NCBI RefSeq assembly: GCF_014696105.1
Contig: NZ_JACJPO010000011.1
Coordinates: 81,482-145,481, forward strand
Source: Microcoleus sp. FACHB-1515
Lineage (GTDB): Bacteria > Cyanobacteriota > Cyanobacteriia > Elainellales > Elainellaceae
Length of the DNA stretch: 64,000 nt
Direction: 5' to 3'
Numbering within the stretch: position 1 is the first letter of the stretch; each line of letters begins with the position of its first letter. The position numbers and the translations under genes were made by a program. The notes beneath the pieces were generated by a model. It made no database searches and was not told where the DNA came from. It worked only from the letters and a program-made list of their open reading frames with translations. Below, piece after piece: positions 25,917 through 33,184 of the stretch.

Positions 25917-26726
25917 GTGAAAGGACTGCAAGGCAAAACAGCACTGATTACTGGAGCTAGTTCCGGCATTGGTCAGGCGATCGCCATTCGCCTCGCTCAA
26001 GAAGGCTGCAACGTTGCCATCAACTACCGCAAAAGTGCACAAGAGGCCGAGGATACCGAAGCAATGGCGCTGCAAACTGCCTGCGGTCAAGCGGCAAACT
26101 GCGCTGTGAAAACGCTGCTGATTCAAGGCGATGTGTCCAAAGAAGCAGACATTCTTCGCATGGTGAACGAAACGATCGAAAAGTTTGGCAGCCTCGACAT
26201 TTTGATTAACAATGCCGGAATTCAAACCGAAAGCGCCTCACACGAAGTTCCAACCGAGGAATTCGATCGCATTCTTGCGGTGAATCTGCGCGGTGCTTAT
26301 TTGTGTGCCAGAGAAACTATCAAGCACTTGCTAGCCCAGCAGCGATCGGGCGTGATTATCAACATCTCCAGCGTGCATGAAGTGATTCCACGTCCGATGT
26401 ATATCAGCTATTCCATCAGTAAAGGCGGCATGGGAAATCTAACGAAAACGCTCGCTTTGGAATACGCTAATCGCGGCATTCGCGTCAATGCGATCGCCCC
26501 TGGCGCAACGATAACGCCGATCAACGAGAGTTGGACAGAAGACCCCAAACAACAAGCAATTGTTGAGAGCCATATCCCAATGGGACGCGCTGGAACATCC
26601 GAAGAAATGGCGGCAGCGGTTGCGTTTTTAGCGTCGGATGAAGCGGCCTACATCACCGGACAAACGCTGTACATTGATGGTGGCTTAACGCTGTATGCCG
26701 ACTTTCGTGAAGCCTGGTCAGCCTAG
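25917..26726 (+). CDS. Short-chain dehydrogenase/reductase, glucose 1-dehydrogenase-like
   Basis: This is a classical SDR oxidoreductase of 269 residues. The Rossmann motif TGASSGIGQ, the NNAG motif (LINNAGIQ), Ser in NISSVHE and the catalytic YSISK are all present, with the C-terminal ITGQTLYIDGG typical of the glucose/ribitol dehydrogenase branch. Residues after the second strand (NYRKS) favour NADP. The true substrate is not readable. The start is GTG 25917, which fits a GAGAGGA ribosome-binding site. It appears monocistronic. Confidence 0.88.
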   Translation: MKGLQGKTALITGASSGIGQAIAIRLAQEGCNVAINYRKSAQEAEDTEAMALQTACGQAANCAVKTLLIQGDVSKEADILRMVNETIEKFGSLDILINNAGIQTESASHEVPTEEFDRILAVNLRGAYLCARETIKHLLAQQRSGVIINISSVHEVIPRPMYISYSISKGGMGNLTKTLALEYANRGIRVNAIAPGATITPINESWTEDPKQQAIVESHIPMGRAGTSEEMAAAVAFLASDEAAYITGQTLYIDGGLTLYADFREAWSA

Positions 26727-26859
26727 ATTCAAAACTGGACTTCGAGTTTTTTGTTGTTCCTACCAACGCATTAGCAGCTAAAACGAACTAAACCTTTCAA
26801 ACTAACCTATTTGAATGGGTTTGAGCTTTCAGCCAGAAATTGATTTCACGGCTTTTGCC

Positions 26860-27660
26860 TCAATCCTGTTCCAAAACTGGAACATACCTGCCACGCCACG
26901 AAGCGCGATAAGTGTAGCTTGTCATCCTTTCGACTTCTGTTTGCGGTATTCCATCTTGCGGCAGGACGGGCGGCAGTGGTGTGGTTTGCCGACACTCTCG
27001 CATTACGGATGCATCTAAATATTCCAAGTTGCCGTTCGCGTCATATGATACGCTCGCAACATCCAGCGTTCCGCGACCCCATTGCTGACAGCCTAACTGA
27101 CCATGAGCAGGGTCTGAATAAAGCTGGCGCGAGTAAACGATCGCCTCATTGCCGGATGCTGATATCTCCTCGCTGAACGAATAAACTCCTGGCCTTAACC
27201 TGCCGCTTGGCAGAGTAAGCTGAACTTCTGCCACATTGCCTCTGGCAGGCGCAGCTTGACAGGCTCTAGCGTCTTCTGGTGCACAAGGAGTGGAAATGCT
27301 GGAGATTTGAAAGAGATAGGTCACTGCATCACCTTGATCGATCAAGGTGAGGTCAAGTGTGCCGTTGCTGGAGGTGACCAATTCGGTGTATTGCTCTAGA
27401 TCGATCGAGCTTGAAGGTGAATTGATTTGAGATTGAAAATTGAATTCTTCTGCCTTAAATTGCACGGTTGGCCGTTGATAATTTGACGGAGGTGATGAGG
27501 GCTGCTCGTGGTTTTGCGGTTCAACGTGAGGATTCATTCCATTTTCGTTTTGTGGGGAAGAAACTTCTTGCGTTGCTGATTTGAGGACACCAAGTAAGGC
27601 GATCGAAAGCGCTGCAAGGCAACCAATTATCAAAGATTTTTTCAGGCGATTGCTCTTCAT
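26860..27660 (-). CDS. Secreted or membrane-anchored hypothetical protein
   Basis: The 266-residue product has an N-terminal signal or anchor (KKSLIIGCLAALSIALLGVL), then a Pro/Gln/Ser/Asn-rich linker to about residue 75, then a beta-rich domain with four or more cysteines (STPCAPEDARAC, LGCQQWG, MRECRQ) suggesting periplasmic disulfides. No family was recognised. The start ATG 27660 has a strong AGGAGAGA ribosome-binding site; the longer frame to 27711 is not needed. It lies downstream of the RTX protease gene on the same strand, with a palindromic repeat between them. Confidence 0.65.
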   Translation of the reverse strand: MKSNRLKKSLIIGCLAALSIALLGVLKSATQEVSSPQNENGMNPHVEPQNHEQPSSPPSNYQRPTVQFKAEEFNFQSQINSPSSSIDLEQYTELVTSSNGTLDLTLIDQGDAVTYLFQISSISTPCAPEDARACQAAPARGNVAEVQLTLPSGRLRPGVYSFSEEISASGNEAIVYSRQLYSDPAHGQLGCQQWGRGTLDVASVSYDANGNLEYLDASVMRECRQTTPLPPVLPQDGIPQTEVERMTSYTYRASWRGRYVPVLEQD

Positions 27661-27746
27661 CCAACTTCTCTCCTTGTGCGTTGTGACCAAGCTATTTGAA
27701 CTAACTTTCATTCTCTACGGCTACCAATTGGATGAGAACACAAGTC

Positions 27747-27797
27747 AGATCTGTAGACTGCGGGGGCACGGTGTTGCCATGCCCTGACGCAGATCTG
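27747..27797. repeat. Palindromic intergenic repeat
   Basis: A hairpin-forming sequence with GGGCACGG/CCATGCCC arms, flanking CTGCG/CGCAG, and outer CAGATCT/AGATCTG arms lies between the RTX gene and the secreted-protein gene. The core resembles the GGGGCACGGC...GCCGTGCCC palindromes often dispersed in cyanobacterial genomes. A degenerate relative occurs at 63789-63807. Its function is unknown. Confidence 0.7.
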
Positions 27798-27846
27798 CCT
27801 AAGCCCATTCCTCTAGTAGCTCAACTTGCTGTGAGCATTGCTGACC

Positions 27847-30177
27847 TTATGCAATGGTGAAATCGCGAGAGATAACGACGTTGGTGTTGTCCTTGATGAT
27901 TCCGATGCGGTCTTTGCCAGTGGCACTGTGGAAGTAGATTTCGGTGTCTTGCGCTGCCGAGCCAATGACATTTTTGAACTCCAGGCTGTACTGGCTGAGG
28001 CTTCCTGTGACTTGAATCCAGTCTGCGCTTGCATCCCAATCTTCAATGACAGCGTAGCCATCGCCTGACTCGACGTAGGAAACACCCCAACTGCCGCCCA
28101 AGATGAACCGATCGCCTCCTGCGCCACCCACAAGCGTGTCAAACTGCGACAGGTCGTTGGTTACAGTACCGTAACCGTTGAGGTAATCGACGCCTGCACC
28201 GCCTACTAGGTAATCGTTGCCGCCGCCGCCAATCAAGTCGTCGTTACCGTCGCCTGCGTAGATCGTGTCATTGCCATCGCCACTGTTGATGGAGTCATTG
28301 CCGCCACTGCTGCTGATGGTGTTGCTGGCCGTTGTGCCAACGATCGTGTCATTGCCATTGCCAGTCGAGATGTTCTCAAAGTTGAGGATGTCTTCGGTGT
28401 AGAAGCCAGCAAATACGGCCTGTCCGGTTGCCAGGTTGTATGTGCCGCCGCCGTTCCAGAAGGTGTAGTTAACCGTGTCAACGCCCGATCCACCATCCAT
28501 GTAGTCGTCACCGCTACCGCCGCTGATGCTGTCGTTTCCGCCTGATCCCAATAGACTGTCGTTGCCATCATCGCCGTAGTAAACTTCGTCGCCCGTATAG
28601 CCGTAAATGTAGTCATTGCCTGCGCCACCGTAGAAGGTGTCATTTCCGGAAGAGGTAATGTTGAGGTAGTCGTCGCCATTTCCCAAGTAAACTACATCGT
28701 TGCCGTTGCCTCCATCCACGCGATCGTTGCCGTCGCCTGCGTAGATCGTGTCATTGCCATCGCCACTGTTGATGGAGTCGTTGCCGCCGCTGCTGCTGAT
28801 GGTGTTGCTGGCCGTTGTGCCAACGATCGTGTCGTTGCCATTGCCAGTCGAGATGTTCTCAAAGTTGAGGATGTCTTCGGTGTAGAAGCCAGCAAATACG
28901 GCTTGTCCGGTTGCTAGGTTGTATGTGCCGCCGCCGTTCCAGAAGGTGTAGTCAACCGTGTCGATGCCCGATCCGCCATCCATGTAGTCGTCGCCGCTAC
29001 CGCCGCTGATGTTGTCGTTTCCTGCATTGCCGTACAGCGCGTTGTTGGCAGCGTTCCCCTTGAGCGTATCGTTGCCCGAACCACCTTTGGCGTTTTCAAT
29101 TAGCGATCGCGCATCTCCTTTGTACTGCAAGGCATTGAACACGTGACCTCGCGCATATCGACCATCGCCCAAGTAAGACCGCTGGAAGTTTCCGCCCACA
29201 TTCAGGTCAGACCAGCCACCCGGACTGAGATCAACCGATAAATTGGTGGTGTAGTTTGAAAAGTCATAAGTATCAATTCCGTTGCCGTCCCAAATGGTGC
29301 GGAACACGCGATTAGCACCTGGAGCGCCAGCGCCTGGAGCGCCCTGCCCGACTCCATTGATTGCCATTTCTCCGGTCGTTGTCGAGAAGGTGTAGGTTGT
29401 GTTGCCCGCGTTGGCACCAAACCAAGCGCCATACATCTCCTGAATTGCTCGGATGTCATACATCATCAGCGATTGGGCATATCCCCAGGCTTCATTGGTG
29501 TAGCCCCCCGATGTGCTAGCACCGACATAGGAACGGTAGCTCATGATCGAAAACTCCATTGAGTCGCGATCGGCACTCATGGCAATGTTGCCTGGCCCGC
29601 CTGTCTCGTGAGCATGTTTGAGGCCGAGGGCATGGCCGAGTTCATGTCCAACCGTGTGATAGGCATAGTTGCCGATTTGCGGATTGTTGTATGCCGGATC
29701 GGTGGCTGTTCCCCGCTTGAACCAGACATCACCGCCTTGCACCGTGTTTTCAGGGTAATAAGCAAAGGCAGTTCCCGGTACGCTTGACATTGCCATGCGA
29801 ATCGTGGCATCGCGATCGCTTGTGCCCGTCAGTTCAACAGGAGCAAGATTAGAAACGTTGTAGTACTCGCCGCCCGTACCGATCCATTCGCGGGCAACGG
29901 CTCGCTGAGTTGCGTTGAGGGTTTGAAAGTTGGTGGCATGAGCAGCGCGATCGGGATAGCCAGATTCATAGTCACTGATGCTGTCTGTGAAGCTAAAGGT
30001 GACTGAATTCGTGTTCCACTTCGCGCCAGATAGTAAACCGTCGATGTTGCGATCGCCTGTGGCGGCGACGGTTGCGGTCGGTGTCGTTCCACCAAAGGCC
30101 GGAAGCGGCTGTGTGAGCGGCAGCGATCGAGAAATCTGAAGAGGCTGTACACCAAATAAGTTGGGGTTCGTGACCAT
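27847..30177 (-). CDS. Serralysin-like metalloprotease with RTX calcium-binding repeats
   Basis: This 776-residue protein should be exported by a type I (ABC) secretion system and fold in calcium outside the cell. The N-terminal catalytic domain has the zinc motif HELGHALGLKH (residues 178-188) and a Met-turn MSY at 212-214, as in M10 serralysins. From about residue 370 onward come blocks of GGxGxDxxx RTX nonapeptides. A module of about 97 residues occurs twice, 161 residues apart, almost identically. There is no Sec signal peptide, consistent with C-terminal RTX secretion. The start ATG 30177 has a CAGGAG ribosome-binding site. Transporter genes are not in the window. Confidence 0.9.
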   Translation of the reverse strand: MVTNPNLFGVQPLQISRSLPLTQPLPAFGGTTPTATVAATGDRNIDGLLSGAKWNTNSVTFSFTDSISDYESGYPDRAAHATNFQTLNATQRAVAREWIGTGGEYYNVSNLAPVELTGTSDRDATIRMAMSSVPGTAFAYYPENTVQGGDVWFKRGTATDPAYNNPQIGNYAYHTVGHELGHALGLKHAHETGGPGNIAMSADRDSMEFSIMSYRSYVGASTSGGYTNEAWGYAQSLMMYDIRAIQEMYGAWFGANAGNTTYTFSTTTGEMAINGVGQGAPGAGAPGANRVFRTIWDGNGIDTYDFSNYTTNLSVDLSPGGWSDLNVGGNFQRSYLGDGRYARGHVFNALQYKGDARSLIENAKGGSGNDTLKGNAANNALYGNAGNDNISGGSGDDYMDGGSGIDTVDYTFWNGGGTYNLATGQAVFAGFYTEDILNFENISTGNGNDTIVGTTASNTISSSGGNDSINSGDGNDTIYAGDGNDRVDGGNGNDVVYLGNGDDYLNITSSGNDTFYGGAGNDYIYGYTGDEVYYGDDGNDSLLGSGGNDSISGGSGDDYMDGGSGVDTVNYTFWNGGGTYNLATGQAVFAGFYTEDILNFENISTGNGNDTIVGTTASNTISSSGGNDSINSGDGNDTIYAGDGNDDLIGGGGNDYLVGGAGVDYLNGYGTVTNDLSQFDTLVGGAGGDRFILGGSWGVSYVESGDGYAVIEDWDASADWIQVTGSLSQYSLEFKNVIGSAAQDTEIYFHSATGKDRIGIIKDNTNVVISRDFTIA
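28251..28541 (-). repeat. Downstream copy of the duplicated RTX module
   Basis: About 291 bases are nearly identical to 28734-29024, with an offset of exactly 483 bases (161 codons), so the frame is preserved. At protein level only about two substitutions are seen in the shared core (for example SGIDTVDY versus SGVDTVNY). This shows a recent in-frame segmental duplication or ongoing gene conversion. Confidence 0.9.
28734..29024 (-). repeat. Upstream copy of the duplicated RTX module
   Basis: This is the partner of 28251-28541. Both encode an RTX block plus the spacer with TFWNGGGTYNLATGQAVFAG and the following GNGNDTIVG repeats. In translated order this copy comes first. Confidence 0.9.
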
Positions 30178-30388
30178 TGCGAAAGCTCCTGGTGAAGTGA
30201 TTTGAGCAGTTTGTCTCTGCTAATCGGTCAGGAGTTGGGTAAGGCGTTATGCATCAGTTAACGTAACTTTACAAGCAAGCCGAGAATCGACGGTTTTCGT
30301 TCAGTAGCAGAAGCCGTGAACTCAAGTTCCGGCTGAAAGCGCAAACTCACATTTGCTTCGTTATCTGCATTGTCGTCCGAATATGTAC

Positions 30389-31744
30389 CTACAGCTTGAC
30401 ATTGCGAATCGAATAATCCAGCAACCGCATTGGATGCAAAATTGGCACCGTTTGATTTTGCTCGCGCAGATGCTTTTGAATTTGCAGTGAACAGCCTGGA
30501 TTTGATGAAGCAATTAGCGTTGCGCCTGTTGCCAGCAAATTTTGAATCTTCTGGCGTCCGAGTTCTTCGGCAACATCGGGCTGAAGCATGTTGTAGACTC
30601 CTGCACTGCCACAGCACAAGGCGGCATCGATCGGTTCTTTCAGCTTCACACCCGGAATTTTGCGTAGCAACTGGCGCGGCTGAAGGCTGATCTTTTGACC
30701 GTGCAGCAGATGGCAAGCATCTTGATACACGATCGTCAGCGGCGCATCTTGCAAAGGATGCAGCGGCGCGGTGAATTCGATCGCCGCCAGAAATTCCTGC
30801 ACGTCCTTCACCTTGGCAACAAACGCCTTGGCGCGATCGCGATATTGCGGGTCATCCTGCAACATGTGGTCATATTCTTTCAGCGTGTGCCCACAGCCCG
30901 CCGCATTGATGATGATCGCGTCCACATCCGTCTTCTCGAAGCTGTCGATCATCTGACGAGCGAGCGCTTGCGCCTGAGCGGTTTGCCCCTGATGCTGCGG
31001 CAGTGCCGAACAGCAGCCTTGCTCGGATGGAATCACAACTTCACAGCCGTTCGCCGTCAGCACGCGCACCGTTGCTTCATTCACTTCCGAGAAGAAGAGC
31101 CGCTGCACGCAGCCCAAAATCACGCCGACCCGATAGCGCTTTTCGCCTTGAGCCGGAACGATCGTCGGGGGCGGAGCGGCAAACGCCTTGGCCGTAATGT
31201 TCGGCAAAATCGATTCCATTGCCGCCAGCCGAGGCGAAATTTTTTGCAGCATTGGCAAAGAGCGCACCACACCCTGCAAACCAGATTTTTGATAGAGCCA
31301 CAGCGGAATCAGCAGTGCCCGCAGGCGATCGGGATAGGGAAACATCGAGAAAATGAGCTGGCGAAACAGTCGATCGCCCAGGTTTCGCTGCACGTTGCGC
31401 TCGACTTGCGGACGAGTCGCGGCGATGAGCTTGTCGTACTGCACACCAGATGGACAAGCGGTGACGCAGGCTAAACAGCCCAAGCAGGAATCGAAATGCT
31501 GTGACGTGCTGGGAATGAGCGGTGCTTCCTGCTCGTTGATCGCGTCCATCAGGTAAATCCGGCCTCTGGGCGAATCGGTTTCCTTGCCGATGACGCGATA
31601 GCTCGGACAGGTCGAAAGGCAAAATCCGCAGTGGACGCAGCTATCGATCAGCTTTGGGTCAGGCGGGCGATCGGCGTCAAAGCCTTGCGTGAAGGAGAGT
31701 TCGGGCGTTGCAGGGATGGAATCGGGAGTGAGGTTGGCGGTCAT
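30389..31744 (-). CDS. glcF: Glycolate dehydrogenase iron-sulfur subunit
   Basis: GlcF is the electron-transfer subunit of the membrane-associated glycolate dehydrogenase, which oxidises photorespiratory glycolate to glyoxylate. The 451-residue protein has two [4Fe-4S] cluster motifs near the N terminus (CVHCGFCLSTCP and CLGCLACVTACP) and two Cys-rich CCG-like domains (LGCVQRL to GCGHTLKE, and DACHLLHGQ to CCGSAGVYN). ATG 31744 is chosen; the frame extends to 31873 but overlaps glcE. It follows glcE by 34 bases in one operon. GlcD is not in the window. Confidence 0.93.
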   Translation of the reverse strand: MTANLTPDSIPATPELSFTQGFDADRPPDPKLIDSCVHCGFCLSTCPSYRVIGKETDSPRGRIYLMDAINEQEAPLIPSTSQHFDSCLGCLACVTACPSGVQYDKLIAATRPQVERNVQRNLGDRLFRQLIFSMFPYPDRLRALLIPLWLYQKSGLQGVVRSLPMLQKISPRLAAMESILPNITAKAFAAPPPTIVPAQGEKRYRVGVILGCVQRLFFSEVNEATVRVLTANGCEVVIPSEQGCCSALPQHQGQTAQAQALARQMIDSFEKTDVDAIIINAAGCGHTLKEYDHMLQDDPQYRDRAKAFVAKVKDVQEFLAAIEFTAPLHPLQDAPLTIVYQDACHLLHGQKISLQPRQLLRKIPGVKLKEPIDAALCCGSAGVYNMLQPDVAEELGRQKIQNLLATGATLIASSNPGCSLQIQKHLREQNQTVPILHPMRLLDYSIRNVKL

Positions 31745-31778
31745 GGGGAATGGGGTGTCGGGTATCGGCAAAATTGGG

Positions 31779-33077
31779 TTAGATACCGCCGACGAAGCGG
31801 CCAGGGCTGAAGAGGGAGTGCGGGTCGAATTGCTGTTTGAGCTTGTGCATGATGGGGAGGGCGTTGCCAACATTGCCCCACAGGTCGAACTGCTGTTTGA
31901 GGGCGATCGACCCGCTCAAAACCGTGAGAAATCCGCCGCTAGCTTCACAGCGCGATCGCACTTTGCCCAGTTGAGCGCTAGAGAGGTCGGCAAATCGCAG
32001 CATTCCCAGGCCGCTACTGGCGTGGATGAATCCCAAGGGTGCGATCGCTCGAAGGTTATCGAGCAGGGCAACGGCTTCAGCGGGTAATACTCCTATTTTG
32101 CAAGCGATCGCGCTGTCTTGACCGAAAGCCGTTACTTGTTCTCGTAATGCTCGCCATAGAGCGGCTTCGTCTGCTTCGATCGCCTGTGCGTCTAAACCGA
32201 TCGCCGCGCCGACCTTCATCAAGCTGGTCACCTGTTCGCGAACGCTAATTTCGATGCTGCCAAATCGCGCCAGCAGCCCAAAGCCCTCACCAAGATTCAA
32301 GGCGGTAACGGTCGCAGGCGGCAGTAGATCGGCAGCGATCGGCGTTAGCGATGAGCGAATCAAGGTTTGAGTGGCTTGCGCGATGCCATCTGCGGTTCCG
32401 GTTAAAACGACGGTACGCAACGCATCCGCGATCGGATAGATCCGCAACGTCACCTGAGCGATCGCGGCCAGCGTTCCCCACGATCCGGTCATCAGCTTCA
32501 TCAAGTCGTAACCTGCCACGTTCTTGACGACGCGCCCACCCGCCTTTGCCAGTTGCCCGTCCGATCGCACCAAATCCACGCCAATCAGCAAATCGCGCAC
32601 ACCGCCATAGCGCTGCCGCAGCGATCCGGCATCGGCAGTTGCCACAATGCCGCCCAGCGTGGCCGCGTCGGGAAAGGCCGGATCGATCGGCAAAAACTGC
32701 CCTTGCTGCGCCAAAACTGCTTGCAGATCGGCCAGCCGCATTCCCGCCTCTGCCGTGACCGTGAGATCGCCGACCGCGTGTTCGATCAGGCGATTTAGGC
32801 GGGCGGTGCTGATGGCGAACCGCACCTGCTGCGCCAAGCCGCCCCAGTGCAGTTTGCTCAAGCTGCCGCACAGCAAAAAAGGAACGCGATCGCGTTCTGC
32901 CCAGGCAACCACCTCAGCCAAAGCTGCAACTGTTTCCGGGTAAACGACGCACTCCACTTGCGTATTCGGCGTGACGGCAGCGCGAAGCTGCTGTTGGGAT
33001 TGGGCAGACAGCGATTCCCAAGCGGAAATTTTGCTCGCTGAAACGATCGACTCAAGCTGCTGCGCGATCCCGCTCAT
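31779..33077 (-). CDS. glcE: Glycolate dehydrogenase FAD-binding subunit
   Basis: GlcE is a short FAD-binding (FAD-linked oxidase, PCMH-type) subunit of glycolate dehydrogenase. The 432-residue protein has the FAD-binding region (VPFLLCGSLSKLHWGG, ATLGGIVATADAGSLRQRYGG and GGRVVKNVAGYDLMKLMTGSWGTL). It ends LFSPGRFVGGI, the usual C terminus of the family. It is the first gene of a glcE-glcF operon. Given Rubisco 7 kb away, the pair supports a photorespiratory role, although these genes are not physically linked. Confidence 0.92.
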   Translation of the reverse strand: MSGIAQQLESIVSASKISAWESLSAQSQQQLRAAVTPNTQVECVVYPETVAALAEVVAWAERDRVPFLLCGSLSKLHWGGLAQQVRFAISTARLNRLIEHAVGDLTVTAEAGMRLADLQAVLAQQGQFLPIDPAFPDAATLGGIVATADAGSLRQRYGGVRDLLIGVDLVRSDGQLAKAGGRVVKNVAGYDLMKLMTGSWGTLAAIAQVTLRIYPIADALRTVVLTGTADGIAQATQTLIRSSLTPIAADLLPPATVTALNLGEGFGLLARFGSIEISVREQVTSLMKVGAAIGLDAQAIEADEAALWRALREQVTAFGQDSAIACKIGVLPAEAVALLDNLRAIAPLGFIHASSGLGMLRFADLSSAQLGKVRSRCEASGGFLTVLSGSIALKQQFDLWGNVGNALPIMHKLKQQFDPHSLFSPGRFVGGI

Positions 33078-33184
33078 GACCTTGCTGAAATTCGGCTGAT
33101 CTCAATCTATCAGGAGTCGATCTTTGCGTCTGCACCGTTCAGGCTGTTGCCACCGATCGCGATCGCCTGCCTCAGCCTTCAAGA

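Noticed and set aside
28233..28679. Thr/Ser/Ala-rich alternative frames within the RTX gene
   Set aside because: These are frame-shifted readings of Gly/Asp repeats and have no start signals.
28190..29100. Periodic DNA repeats resembling a CRISPR array
   Set aside because: The periodicity is that of RTX nonapeptide codons inside an intact gene; there are no uniform repeats with unique spacers.
30258..30716. Minus-strand frame of 152 codons near the glcF 3' end
   Set aside because: It overlaps glcF in another frame over most of its length, and its remainder up to the RTX gene lacks a ribosome-binding site or conserved features.
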